NCBI RefSeq assembly: GCF_002157835.1
Contig: NZ_CP020809.1
Location: 3,348,001-3,412,000 of the forward strand
Source: Mycobacterium dioxanotrophicus
Lineage (GTDB): Bacteria; Actinomycetota; Actinomycetes; Mycobacteriales; Mycobacteriaceae
Direction of reading: 5' to 3'
Length of the DNA stretch: 64,000 nucleotides
Shown: piece by piece, positions 44,841 to 53,622 of the stretch
Layout of the letters: every line of letters starts with the position of its first letter
Numbering within the stretch: the stretch's first letter is position 1
The notes under the pieces: model-generated
Seen by the model: the letters and a program-made list of their open reading frames with translations, nothing else
The model's database searches: none
What the model was told of the DNA's origin: nothing
Position numbers and translations under genes: made by a program

Positions 44841-45004
44841 GCGTGCAGTTGGACTACTTGTGCGCGCTCACCGCATTTGCGCAGGTGGGGGTGGGTTTTC
44901 ATCTCTGACGCCGACCATCCCAGACCGCTTGCCCGCTGTCTGTTGGTAGATCCTGACGGCGAAAACCCTTTTTTGGTCATCGCCGCAGCTCGCTACAGCA
45001 AACA

Positions 45005-45023
45005 TGCAGGTCAAGAGCCTGCA
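45005..45023. repeat. Short inverted repeat ahead of the terS-like gene
   Basis: TGCAGG (45005-45010) and CCTGCA (45018-45023) are exact complements around a 7-nt loop, 17 bp before the terminase small subunit. The 199 bp between the HNH and terS genes hold no other feature I can support; this is where cos or a TerS-binding site would be sought. Confidence 0.4.
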
Positions 45024-45039
45024 AATGAAGGATTTTTGA

Positions 45040-45384
45040 ATGACACATGAACCACCCCGCCCGCTGGCACCCGCTGCCCGGGCCGTGTGGGACCGCCACG
45101 ATGAGCGGATCACCGAAGAGGGCCGTTGGGAGGCTGTCGACCACGATCTTCTGGCGGTCTATGCCGAGACGCACGCGGTGTATGACGAGCTGGTCAAGGC
45201 CATCCTTGAGACGGGCGTCCTGGTCGCTGGTCGCCGTGGTGCGGCCAAGGTGAAGAACCCTGCCCTGCCCGCGCTGCAGGCCACGCGCGATTCCCTGATG
45301 AGACTGGCGAAGAGTGTCCCGCTGGTCGACCGCGAGGTTGCCGACAAGACGGCAGAGTTTCACCGCTGGATGGAGGGACTGTGA
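45040..45384 (+). CDS. P27-family terminase small subunit
   Basis: A 114-aa protein matching the P27 family of phage terminase small subunits: LAPAARAVWDRHDERI, DHDLLAVYAETHAVYDELV, then KNPALPALQATRDSLMRLAKSV. TerS recognises phage DNA and recruits the large subunit; no large-subunit gene is present in the element, so a helper phage TerL would be needed (inference). GAAGGA at 45027-45032, 7 nt before ATG 45040, supports the start. Its stop overlaps the next GTG (GTGA). Confidence 0.85.
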   Translation: MTHEPPRPLAPAARAVWDRHDERITEEGRWEAVDHDLLAVYAETHAVYDELVKAILETGVLVAGRRGAAKVKNPALPALQATRDSLMRLAKSVPLVDREVADKTAEFHRWMEGL

Positions 45385-45731
45385 GGGAGACATTGTTGCG
45401 CAAGCTTCCTGACGGCCCACTGTCCGCGCGGTACGCCTCCCTGGGTGCTCAGTGGCATTTGCTGCGGCTGCGGCTGCGCGTGAAGCCGAGCAGCACCGAA
45501 AAGGCCCTGTTCGATGGCTTGACGGTCAAACTCCGCGACTTGAGCAAGCAATTGAACCTGCGCACCACTTACTTGACTGAGCCGTATGTGAAGCGTGTCG
45601 GGGATAACCGCACCTTCCACTGTGAACCAGTTCCTGGCGTTACTGGCCCCCTGGGCATCCTGGCCCCGGTTGAGCACTGGTTTGGGTGGGTCTTGGGCAT
45701 GGAGTGGCACGAAATTGACCCTACCCACTAG
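45381..45731 (+). CDS. Hypothetical element protein
   Basis: A 116-aa protein, GTG start overlapping the terS stop. Basic N-terminal half with helices (LRLRLRVKPSSTEKALFDG), the rest mixed and Trp/Pro-containing (VEHWFGWVLGMEWHEIDP). No family recognised. Its position after terS is where a portal or large terminase gene would normally be; the length excludes both. Confidence 0.6.
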   Translation: MRETLLRKLPDGPLSARYASLGAQWHLLRLRLRVKPSSTEKALFDGLTVKLRDLSKQLNLRTTYLTEPYVKRVGDNRTFHCEPVPGVTGPLGILAPVEHWFGWVLGMEWHEIDPTH

Positions 45732-45867
45732 ACGGCCGCGCAATACGTTCGGCAAATGTCGGGAGTGCGGACGCCGTGTAGCCACGAGTTTGGCGCGGGC
45801 GTGCCAGCACTGCGGCAAGGGCGGCATTGTCTGCCCTGGCTCCGGTCGGGTGACCGACCCTGCATAG
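45715..45867 (+). CDS. Small zinc-ribbon protein
   Basis: A 50-aa protein with two CxxC pairs (GKCRECGRR and ACQHCGKGG), a typical zinc ribbon spacing. The start is probably TTG 45715 because GGAG at 45701-45704 lies 10 nt upstream, and translation would then overlap the previous gene by 17 bp. Possible nucleic acid-binding role. The longer in-frame start at 45595 gives a non-native N terminus. Confidence 0.6.
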   Translation: MTLPTRRPRNTFGKCRECGRRVATSLARACQHCGKGGIVCPGSGRVTDPA

Positions 45868-45945
45868 ATCGCCGCGCATTGCCCTCTATTTGCCCCATAG
45901 GACAACGAACACAGCAAACATGATGAACCATACCGGAGAACACCA

Positions 45946-46227
45946 ATGATGAATCCAGAAGGGGCTACAGACCTCGCTACGTTGATCTGGGATTGCCTCG
46001 CAGCAAACCCGCAACACCTCGAATCGGCATGGGCCGAGTACGTCGACCAGCTGCGGGGAGCTGCCGACAAGATCCTGTTCAGCGATGAGCAGTACGACCC
46101 CCGCGTAACCGAACTGGCGCACGCCGCTGCTGCCGTCGCCTTCATGCACGGACACGGCACGCCACAGGACCGTCTCTCTGCACTGGAACGGCTCGCAAAA
46201 GCCTCCAGGGCCGTCGAGAGCAACTAA
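45946..46227 (+). CDS. Hypothetical element protein
   Basis: A 93-aa helical protein (TLIWDCLAANPQHLESAWAE, LAHAAAAVAFMHGHGTPQDR). GGAG lies 8 nt before ATG 45946. No family recognised. Followed by a 241-bp gap that holds the C-tract array. Confidence 0.6.
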   Translation: MMNPEGATDLATLIWDCLAANPQHLESAWAEYVDQLRGAADKILFSDEQYDPRVTELAHAAAAVAFMHGHGTPQDRLSALERLAKASRAVESN

Positions 46228-46342
46228 AACAAGACTTCGGTGGTCACTGCCGCTTGCCGCCAATTGAAGCCGCGCCTTAATGGTCCCGCTGAATTGCCCG
46301 CAACCCGCAATTGATCGCCAAAGAGCTAGCCGCTTGAATGCG

Positions 46343-46394
46343 CCCCGACGCCCCTACGCCCCTCGGTAATGAGCCCCCGTAGCCCCGTCGCCCC
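46343..46394. repeat. Six periodic C4/C5 tracts (G-tracts on the minus strand)
   Basis: C-runs at 46343-46346, 46351-46354, 46359-46362, 46374-46378, 46383-46386 and 46391-46394. Within each group of three the runs are 8-9 bp apart with 4-nt spacers (GACG, TACG; GTAG, GTCG); the two groups are separated by an 11-nt spacer. On the minus strand this is a G4-N4-G4-N4 pattern able to form G-quadruplexes. It ends 74 bp before the capsid gene. Confidence 0.8.
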
Positions 46395-46431
46395 GCATTT
46401 GACCCGCTGGTTATGTAATCGCCTTCGGGCA

Positions 46432-46437
46432 TACAAT
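46432..46437 (+). promoter_or_regulatory. -10 candidate for the capsid gene
   Basis: TACAAT, a TANNNT match, 31 bp before ATG 46469. The leader that follows is A-rich and lacks a clear Shine-Dalgarno sequence. Confidence 0.35.
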
Positions 46438-46468
46438 TCAATACTCGAAAGAACAACTCAATAACAAC

Positions 46469-47494
46469 ATGAATCTTTTTGAACAATTGGCCGCCGCCAA
46501 GACCCCGGCCGAGGCCGAGCGCCTCATGAAGGCTGCGGCAGACGCCGCGAACAAGGCCCACGAGTCGCAGACTAAGGCGACCAAAGTTTGGTCCGCGATG
46601 AACGGTGCAGAGGTCTCCGCTGAGGACGACGGTAAGCGTCTGGCCTTCACGAAGGCTATGGCCAAGGGCCTTGCAGAGCGTAAATCCCTGGCGGCTGACG
46701 GTAGCGCCGTCGTGGCCCAGGAATTCCAGCCGAACCCGATTGCTCTCGGTAAGCCCGCTACCAGCTTGCTGGACATCTTGCCGACTCGGACCCACGGCAG
46801 CCCGCAATACGCCTTCCTGCGCCAGACGAGCCGCACAAACAATGCTGCGGTAGTGGCTGACGGTGCCACTAAACCAACCTCGTCCTACGGCATTACCCGA
46901 GTAGAACAGAGCCTTACGGTCGTTGCGCACTTGTCCGAGGCGATCCCGCAGTACTGGCTGAATGACAACTCTCAACTGACCTCGTTCGTTCAGACAGAGC
47001 TGCAGTACGGCCTGAGTCGTGCGGTTGAGGCCAAAGTTCTTGCCGACATTGATGCCACGAGCGGTATTGCCACGCAGGCGTGGGCGACATCAATCCCGGT
47101 GACGTTGCGCAAGGCGCTGACTCAGCTTGAGGTTGCTGGTTACGTCGCTCACGCAATTGTGTTGCACCCCAGTGACTTTGAGACCATCGAACTGGCGCTG
47201 TCCACCACTAACGCGGTCGAGCACCTGGGCTTGCCCTACGACCCCGCCCAGCGTCGACTGTACGGCGTGCCGATTGCGACGACCGTCGCCGCTACCGCTG
47301 GTGTCGGTCACGTTCTAGGCGCTGACGCTGTCGCGGTCGATAGCGACTCGCTCGGTGTTCAGATCCGCTGGTCAGAGAACTCAAACGCTACCGACTTCGC
47401 ACAGAACCTGGTCCGTGCTCGCCTTGAGGGACGTTGGGGCACCAGCGTTTATCAGCCTGGCGCTGTCGTCAAGGCCACGCTCACCAGTTCCTGA
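46469..47494 (+). CDS. HK97-type major capsid protein
   Basis: A 341-aa capsid protein with a helical N-terminal scaffold-like part (residues 1-80, MNLFEQLAAAKTPAEAERLM at the start) and the HK97 fold core: AVVADGATKPTSSYGITRVEQ (split around residue 135), the long spine helix region, and the C-terminal A-domain ending GTSVYQPGAVV. It should assemble into icosahedral shells, but no portal, protease or separate scaffold gene adjoins. No Shine-Dalgarno is visible at ATG 46469. Its stop overlaps the next ATG (TGATG). Confidence 0.88.
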   Translation: MNLFEQLAAAKTPAEAERLMKAAADAANKAHESQTKATKVWSAMNGAEVSAEDDGKRLAFTKAMAKGLAERKSLAADGSAVVAQEFQPNPIALGKPATSLLDILPTRTHGSPQYAFLRQTSRTNNAAVVADGATKPTSSYGITRVEQSLTVVAHLSEAIPQYWLNDNSQLTSFVQTELQYGLSRAVEAKVLADIDATSGIATQAWATSIPVTLRKALTQLEVAGYVAHAIVLHPSDFETIELALSTTNAVEHLGLPYDPAQRRLYGVPIATTVAATAGVGHVLGADAVAVDSDSLGVQIRWSENSNATDFAQNLVRARLEGRWGTSVYQPGAVVKATLTSS

Positions 47495-47640
47495 TGGACC
47501 CTCGCCTGAACATGTTCCAGCCTCGCCATTGGGCATGGGCTGGAACGACGGAAGGCGACGAGCTGGTGTTCCTCAGCGATGAGAGACCACGCGGACGTCG
47601 CCTGATGCCGCACGAGATCCAGAGTCGGGAAACCGACTAG
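47494..47640 (+). CDS. Small protein after the capsid gene
   Basis: A 48-aa protein whose ATG overlaps the capsid stop by one base (TGATG), indicating translational coupling. Composition is mixed with Trp and Arg (HWAWAGTTEGDELVFLSDER). Too short for a head-tail connector; function unknown. A start at 47434 in the same frame would lie inside the capsid gene and is not preferred. Confidence 0.6.
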   Translation: MDPRLNMFQPRHWAWAGTTEGDELVFLSDERPRGRRLMPHEIQSRETD

Positions 47641-47647
47641 AAACTTT

Positions 47648-47988
47648 CTTGCGGGGTTTTCGACAATCGAAATGGCGTAAACCGAGTTGCCCCGCAAGCT
47701 GATCGCAGGTCGCTTTTTGGTCGGTCTGCAATGCCCTGGTGGCGTGCGGCGGTGCGTCAACCAGGGCACCCTAAACTCCCCCCGGTTCAGCCATTACCGG
47801 GGGGGCCGCTGGTCGTCGGGGGCCTCATTCCTTTGCCCGGTTAAGCGACGATGACCAGAGCCGGACGAACCGTAGGGGTACGGAGAGGTCCGGCAACCTA
47901 GCTTGCCGCTGCGCGCTTTGCCCCCCGGGGGCAGGGCTTGCTGCGCGGCACACCGGGGGTGACGTGGTGGCGCTCATCCGTCACCCCC
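47648..47988. repeat. Array of perfect inverted repeats after the capsid gene
   Basis: In order: CTTGCGGGG with its complement (47648-47656, 47690-47698), with TTTCGA/TCGAAA nested inside (47658-47663, 47667-47672); TGCCCTGGT/ACCAGGGCA (47732-47740, 47760-47768); CCCCCCGGT/ACCGGGGGG (47778-47786, 47796-47804); GCCCCCCGGGGGC (47920-47932); GGGGGTGACG/CGTCACCCCC (47955-47964, 47979-47988). Arms are 9-10 bp and most contain runs of four or more G or C. None has a T-run. They sit in a 552-bp region (47641-48192) with no convincing gene; 47989-48192 holds nothing else clear. Confidence 0.8.
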
Positions 47989-48192
47989 TCTTATGCCACC
48001 CCCGCAGCAAAAATCGTACACAGCACGGGGGGGTTTCGCCGGATTCAAAGTGACTGTTCCACCTCGTTGACCGGCATCGGTGCTGGTGCCCATGTGTTAA
48101 CCGTCTCGCGTCGGTTGGGCACCGGCCCCGTACCACTACTGTAGGGGTATAGATCCCTTGTGGCACAAACGATTTAGGCGTACCGTCACGTC

Positions 48193-48390
48193 ATGAGCAT
48201 TGACCTAGCAGTACGAACCGAGCTAGCCAAACACGGTGTTACCGGCTCTAACGATCTCAGCGCGCTAGATGCGCTTACGGATGGGCAACTTATAGCACTG
48301 GCTCGCAGGCTGGCGTCTCTACTACTGAGCAGACGCACGCCAGAGGATGACGCGCTCGCCTGCCGACTGTTGAATGCCACGGTCGCCTAA
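48193..48390 (+). CDS. Small helical element protein
   Basis: A 65-aa protein predicted to be almost all helical (LDALTDGQLIALARRLASLL). ATG 48193. It sits directly before the tape measure gene where tail assembly chaperones usually lie, but it is far too short and no slippery sequence leading to a longer frame was noticed. A TATAGAT at 48148-48154 may be its -10 region. Confidence 0.55.
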   Translation: MSIDLAVRTELAKHGVTGSNDLSALDALTDGQLIALARRLASLLLSRRTPEDDALACRLLNATVA

Positions 48391-48467
48391 CCTACAAAGA
48401 CTTACCAGCAAGGGCCATCCGCAAGGGTGGCCCATTTTTGTACTTACACAACTGAATAGAGGTTTGG

Positions 48468-51400
48468 ATGGCCGATAAGGGCATCTTCATCAATGTCGCC
48501 CCCGCTCTTGATATGGCCGCACTGTCCGCTGTCGTCGGCAACATGAAGCGGATCTTCCAGGGTGCTGGGGCCGAGATCTCAAAGGAGATCTCCGCGCCGA
48601 CGAAGAGCATCAAGGCGCTGGAGGATCAGATGATCGCCTCCGCGAACCGCGCTGCCGATGCCCGTATCCGTGCGGCCAAGCTCGCTGCAGACGCTGAAGT
48701 GGCCGAAGCCAAGCGTGGTGCCGTTGCCCAAGCTGGACTAGCCAAAGCGGCTGAAGATCGCTCAGCGGCTGAACTAGCGGCAATTGCCACTATCCAGAAT
48801 CGCAAGGACAAGGCTGCCCAAGCGGCCAAGGAATCCGAACAGGCATCAACCCGTGCCACTGCTGCCGCCGACGCTCATACGGCCGCGCTGAGCAAGTCAG
48901 AGGCAGCGGGCATCACCATGGGTAGCGCGCTGAACGGTATCGGTCTGGCCGCTGTCGGTGGCCTGGGCTTCGCGATGGCCGAGACGACCGGTAAGGCCGC
49001 CGACTTCCAAACGCAGATGACGAAGCTCACCGCGAGCGCTGGTGAGTCATTCGACAACATTGCCGTTGTCTCTCAGGGCATCCTGCAGATGGCAGGTCAA
49101 GTGGGCTACAGCACCAAAGAGCTTAGTGACGGAATGTATCTGGTCGAAAAGGCCGGGTTCCGTGGTGCTGACGGGCTGAAGGTGCTGCAGGCCGCTGCCG
49201 AGGGTGCGGGCGCTGAACAGGCCGACCTCAAGGAAGTCATCAATGGCCTGACAACCTCCATGACCGACTTCGGGGTCGCCCCCGACAAGGCGGCCGACTT
49301 GATGAGCAAGATGGTAACCGCTGTCGGACAAGCGAAAACAACGTTCCAGGACTTTGCCGGCGCGCTTCATAGCGTGGAACCTGCTGCAGCACAAGCACAT
49401 CTGAAGCTTGAAGATGTGTGGGGAACGCTCGCGCAGGTCACCCAATCGGGCACATCACCGCTGCAGGCATCGCAGAACATGGCGCAGGCCATCACGTCAC
49501 TGTCGCGTCCGAACTCGGTGCAGGCCAAGAAAATGCAACAGCTTGGCATCAACCCTGACGATGTGTCACAGCATCTTGCTGACCGTGGCCTAGCCGGATC
49601 TCTGCAATTCCTTCAGTCGCAGATCGCGGCCCGTATCGACCCGTCAACCAAGCTGGTCGACACCGGGGAACTGACCCGCAACGCTGGCGCGCTGAGCAAC
49701 CTGCACGACATGATCAACGACAGCGCACTGTCTGAGCAGGATAGAGCCGCTGCACAGGCGTACTTCAACGGTCAGATGGGCAGCCGCGCCTTTACGATGG
49801 TCGCCCGCAAGGCCGACTCTGACGACTCCAAAAAGCTTGAGCAGATAAAGCAACTCACTGATCAGGTGAACGCGTTCTCTCAGCGCGTGGCAGGTGGACG
49901 CGACACGCTGGAGACGATGAACACGGCCCTTGGCGACGTCACCGGTACCGCTGAGGCCGCGAGTATCGCGATGCAGACCACGGGTAAGCATGCCGGGGAG
50001 ACTGCCGACAAGATCAAAGAGATTGCCAGCACGACGGTCGACGCCGACGGGCACGTAAAGGGTTTCGCCGAGACACAGGAAACCCTCAACGGGAAGCTCC
50101 GTGACGTCAAGGCCGGGTTCGGTGCCGTAGCTATCGAGGCCGGTGACGTGTTCGTGCCCGTGCTGACTCACGTCGCCAACGGGCTAAAGACCGTGGCCGA
50201 CTTCATGAGCCAACACAAGGGCATCGCGGAAGGCTTGATTTACACGCTGGGCGGCCTGACTGCAGCATGGGTCACGGTCAAGGCCGCGATGCTCATTGCC
50301 GACATCTGGAACGCCTTCAAGGGTTTCGCCGGATGGGTCACAGAGACGATGATCCCGCGTCTGAGCCTGCTGGCCACCGAATTTCAAGGCTTGGGCCCTG
50401 CCGCTGCCGAAGGTGCTGCTGGCGTCGAGGCCGCTGCCGCGAGCGAAGTGACGGCCGTAAATGGCGTTACCGCTGCGGCTGGTGTCGCCCGTTCCGCACT
50501 CCTCGGGGTCGGTGCCCTGGCTGCCGGTGTCGTCGGCTACACGCTATGGGCCGACCAGTACGTGAAAGATCACCCCGCACCACGCGACAGCATTGACGGT
50601 GCGAACGCTGCGGGCCGGGGTGGACTGGCAAGCGGTATCGGCAAGGCGCTGCACCCCGATACCACCGACGACGGAAGCGGCTTCGCTGGGATTGACACAA
50701 GCGGCAACGCTGGGACCACGCCTGAACAACAACGCGCGGGCACACTCGCCCGCCAGCAAGGCCGCTCAGGTCTACCGGACGAACCGGTTCCTGCGCTGCC
50801 CAGCATCCCACTGCCCGCGTTGCCAGCTATGCCAGCCGCTGGCCCCGCTGGAGGTGGCGGCGGTAGTGGTAAGAGCGGAAGCGCGAAGAAGACTCCAGAG
50901 GGTTCCAAGAGCGACCCGCTTTACACCCTGCCAGCGGACGCGCTGACGGGCCAACAGGCCAAGGGTGGTCCGAACCCCTGGGACAGCTATAACCCGCTGC
51001 AGGACGCGGCTTCTGGCGGCTTCTCGCTGCCGAACATCGCACGCATGGGCACAACGTTCCTGGCAGAGCTGGCCCTCGGTAATCCCCTCGGACGGCTACA
51101 GGCTAAGAACCGTGGTGGCGATGCGTCAAACCCGGTCTACGTGCAGGACGTGAGCGGTGGAGCTGGTGGCATTGCTGGCCTCACGCGCTCAGCGGCTAAT
51201 CCGTTGTTGGATAAGGCAACGCGGCTCGCGGAGAACGCCAACGGGCTTACCTACCAGTACGGTGGTGTGGGCGATGCGGTGCACCAATTCTCCTATGACT
51301 GCAGCGGTTTCATGTCCGACATCTATTCAGCACTGACCGGACAGCAGACCGGAGTGCGCAGGTTCGACACAGAGAGCGACTTCACCAAGCTCGGTTTCCG

Positions 51401-52256
51401 TCGTGGCTTTGATCCCAACTCTCCATTCAACATTGGCGTGCACAACGGTGGTGGCGGTCAGAACTCACACATGGCTGGCACCCTTAACGGTGTCAACGTC
51501 GAAGCTGGCGGCTCGGACGACAAAGTCAAATTCGGCGGCAAGGCTGCCGGTGCATTGAATCCCGAGTTTGAGAACCACTACTACCTGCCTGCCGGTTCCG
51601 TAGTGCCATCGGCACTACCCGGCCTTCTCACGCAAGGTGGACAGTTCTCCGGTCTCCCCGCTGCTGGGTCTCCACTGCAGCAACTGCAGGGCGCATACGG
51701 TACCGGTGGCTTCGGCGGCCAAGGCGCGATGTTTGCACGGCCTGGCGGCAACGCTGGCGGCACGTCACGCGCAACCAATGCTCAGGGCACGTCGCCCGGG
51801 TTCGGGCTCTCCGGTGGCGTGCTGGGGGCTGCGGAGGGTGCTGCATCGGCAGGCGCTAATGCCTTCGCTCCCGGCGCTGGCGCGGCGGTCGACATCGCGA
51901 GCCAGGAAGCCAACCGGTTTGCCGGTTACCTGGGCCAGCTCGGCGGCATCGCGGCTGAGGGGTTGATGGAAACGTTCACGCTCAACGACAGTCCGATCGC
52001 CGATCCGAGTAAGAATATCTTCGGCAAGATCGCCTTCGGTTTAGCTGGCGCTCACCCGACCGCGCCGAACAGCGCGGGGCAGACCGCGCCGAAGATGAGC
52101 CCTGACGACTCCAAGCAAGGCGACGACAAGCAGCAGGGGCAGAACGGGCCAATGGTGCAGACCGGCGATATCAACATCCAGAACGGCGACTACCACAAGG
52201 TCACTCAGGAGATGAATCGCGGAATGCTGCAGTACGCCAACGGCAATCCGGTCTAG
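48468..52256 (+). CDS. Phage tape measure protein with NlpC/P60 domain
   Basis: A 1262-aa protein. Residues about 35-145 are an Ala-rich coiled coil; about 160-560 is the TP901-type tape measure core; hydrophobic segments lie at about 590-610 and 650-690; a Pro/Gly-rich linker follows. An NlpC/P60-like peptidase domain lies at about 915-1040, with catalytic Cys945 (YDCSGFM) and His1001 (NSHMAG). Tape measures set tail length (roughly 0.15 nm per residue in known phages, so up to about 190 nm) and some cut peptidoglycan during DNA entry. No tail tube or chaperone gene is present. Its last 4 bp overlap the convergent integrase gene. Confidence 0.9.
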   Translation: MADKGIFINVAPALDMAALSAVVGNMKRIFQGAGAEISKEISAPTKSIKALEDQMIASANRAADARIRAAKLAADAEVAEAKRGAVAQAGLAKAAEDRSAAELAAIATIQNRKDKAAQAAKESEQASTRATAAADAHTAALSKSEAAGITMGSALNGIGLAAVGGLGFAMAETTGKAADFQTQMTKLTASAGESFDNIAVVSQGILQMAGQVGYSTKELSDGMYLVEKAGFRGADGLKVLQAAAEGAGAEQADLKEVINGLTTSMTDFGVAPDKAADLMSKMVTAVGQAKTTFQDFAGALHSVEPAAAQAHLKLEDVWGTLAQVTQSGTSPLQASQNMAQAITSLSRPNSVQAKKMQQLGINPDDVSQHLADRGLAGSLQFLQSQIAARIDPSTKLVDTGELTRNAGALSNLHDMINDSALSEQDRAAAQAYFNGQMGSRAFTMVARKADSDDSKKLEQIKQLTDQVNAFSQRVAGGRDTLETMNTALGDVTGTAEAASIAMQTTGKHAGETADKIKEIASTTVDADGHVKGFAETQETLNGKLRDVKAGFGAVAIEAGDVFVPVLTHVANGLKTVADFMSQHKGIAEGLIYTLGGLTAAWVTVKAAMLIADIWNAFKGFAGWVTETMIPRLSLLATEFQGLGPAAAEGAAGVEAAAASEVTAVNGVTAAAGVARSALLGVGALAAGVVGYTLWADQYVKDHPAPRDSIDGANAAGRGGLASGIGKALHPDTTDDGSGFAGIDTSGNAGTTPEQQRAGTLARQQGRSGLPDEPVPALPSIPLPALPAMPAAGPAGGGGGSGKSGSAKKTPEGSKSDPLYTLPADALTGQQAKGGPNPWDSYNPLQDAASGGFSLPNIARMGTTFLAELALGNPLGRLQAKNRGGDASNPVYVQDVSGGAGGIAGLTRSAANPLLDKATRLAENANGLTYQYGGVGDAVHQFSYDCSGFMSDIYSALTGQQTGVRRFDTESDFTKLGFRRGFDPNSPFNIGVHNGGGGQNSHMAGTLNGVNVEAGGSDDKVKFGGKAAGALNPEFENHYYLPAGSVVPSALPGLLTQGGQFSGLPAAGSPLQQLQGAYGTGGFGGQGAMFARPGGNAGGTSRATNAQGTSPGFGLSGGVLGAAEGAASAGANAFAPGAGAAVDIASQEANRFAGYLGQLGGIAAEGLMETFTLNDSPIADPSKNIFGKIAFGLAGAHPTAPNSAGQTAPKMSPDDSKQGDDKQQGQNGPMVQTGDINIQNGDYHKVTQEMNRGMLQYANGNPV

Positions 52257-53605
52257 ATCACGACGGACCTAGCTCCATCTGGACCACCGGTCACAGTGAA
52301 CTGAATCTCTGCTTCGCGCAGCATTGTGCGGCGCTCCTCCGCGTTCGCACCATGCCACGCCTGACCCCAAGTCACGCCCGTGCCGACCTGTTCCCAATGA
52401 CCCTCAACCTGTGGTTTGGCCTCCAAGGTTTGAATCTCGGCGAGAACGGCGTCAATCTGTCGCTGTAGAACGTTTTGCGCAGTTCGCGATGCGGTAACAC
52501 CAAGTTGCTTTGTCAATGCGTCAAAACGCCGTACAGCGTCGGCAAGGGCTGTCGTGGAATCCTCGCCGGGTATCCATTTGCGCTCGGTGATCTCTTTATC
52601 GCCGTACCCGCCTAGTAGTACTGCTTCGGCTATTTCCTCCAAGAAATGAGCCCGCATGCCGACAGGGTGCTCACAATTCCTGTGGGGCCGGTAGTAGTAA
52701 TACCGCTTCCCTCGTGACATTCGTGAGTCGTGGGACATCGTTGCGCCGCACTCTCCGCACTTCACCAGGCCCGACAACGCCGAGGCATCGCGGCGCACGC
52801 CTGCGCCTCGGTTGCTGTCCAGAATGGCCTGTAGACGTTCGTACATGTCCAGAGTGATCAGTTCGGGGCCAGCTCGCAGCGCCTTACCGTCAGGCCCGAG
52901 GTTGGGGTACTCACCAAGTAGCTTCCGGCTACGCAAGATGTTCCTCAGCGCCGACTGAGACCACGTCTTACCTCCCCGTGGCGCGGGCGTGCCCTCAGCT
53001 TCGAGGCGTCGGCAGATATGGCCGAGGGGAGTGCCGTCAAGTACTTCGGTGACTACGCGTCGGATCACCTCGGCGCGAACGGGGTCAATGTCGAGCTTGT
53101 ATCCCTCCGGCGTCTTCACCGCGCGGTAGCCGTATGGCACGGCCCCGCCACCGAATCGTCCTACCGACCTCAGGTGCCGGTGAGAGTCGGTGACTCGGGT
53201 GCTGATGGCCTCTAGCTCCATCTCGGCCAGGGCTCCGAGGAACCCGGCCATAGCGCGGCCGATGGGCGTGCCCAGGTCCAGGGACTCCGTGAGAGACACG
53301 ATTGTCTTGTCATGTTCATGCGCCCAGCGGAACAGATCGTTGAGCCCAAACATGTTGCGCGCCAACCTGTCTAGCTTCCACGCCACGATTCCTTCAAACT
53401 CGGGCCAGCGGTTGTTCAGCCAGTCCCCGAACTGTGGCGTATCGAACGGGGAGAGCTTGCCCGATACGTCGATATCCTCGGCCCAACCAATGATCGCGTG
53501 ACCGTGAGCGCTGGCCCATTGCTCGATGTGCTCGCGCTGGCGCTCCACCGATGTGGACTCGTCCGTGCTGACGCTGAGTCGTATCCGACCAATGAACTTT
53601 GCCAT
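52253..53605 (-). CDS. int: Large serine integrase
   Basis: A 450-aa large serine recombinase. Catalytic Ser11 in the motif RIRLSVSTDESTSVERQ; AWKLDRLAR (about 75-83); the recombinase domain (about 155-260) and the zinc ribbon with Cys283, Cys286 and Cys311 (CGECG, HRNCEHP), then a coiled-coil segment (about 350-410). It joins attP and attB without host factors and needs a directionality factor to excise. Start ATG 53605: TACGCT on this strand (53612-53617) lies 6 nt upstream as a leaderless -10, and it abuts attR, so integration does not cut the gene from its promoter. The ORF open to 53791 includes host DNA. Confidence 0.92.
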   Translation of the reverse strand: MAKFIGRIRLSVSTDESTSVERQREHIEQWASAHGHAIIGWAEDIDVSGKLSPFDTPQFGDWLNNRWPEFEGIVAWKLDRLARNMFGLNDLFRWAHEHDKTIVSLTESLDLGTPIGRAMAGFLGALAEMELEAISTRVTDSHRHLRSVGRFGGGAVPYGYRAVKTPEGYKLDIDPVRAEVIRRVVTEVLDGTPLGHICRRLEAEGTPAPRGGKTWSQSALRNILRSRKLLGEYPNLGPDGKALRAGPELITLDMYERLQAILDSNRGAGVRRDASALSGLVKCGECGATMSHDSRMSRGKRYYYYRPHRNCEHPVGMRAHFLEEIAEAVLLGGYGDKEITERKWIPGEDSTTALADAVRRFDALTKQLGVTASRTAQNVLQRQIDAVLAEIQTLEAKPQVEGHWEQVGTGVTWGQAWHGANAEERRTMLREAEIQFTVTGGPDGARSVVI

Positions 53606-53622
53606 CTGCGCAGCGTACGCCA

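Noticed and set aside
47506..47519. CTGAACATGTTCCA as a KstR-like operator
   Set aside because: First position does not match, it lies inside a coding region of the element, and no sterol gene is nearby.
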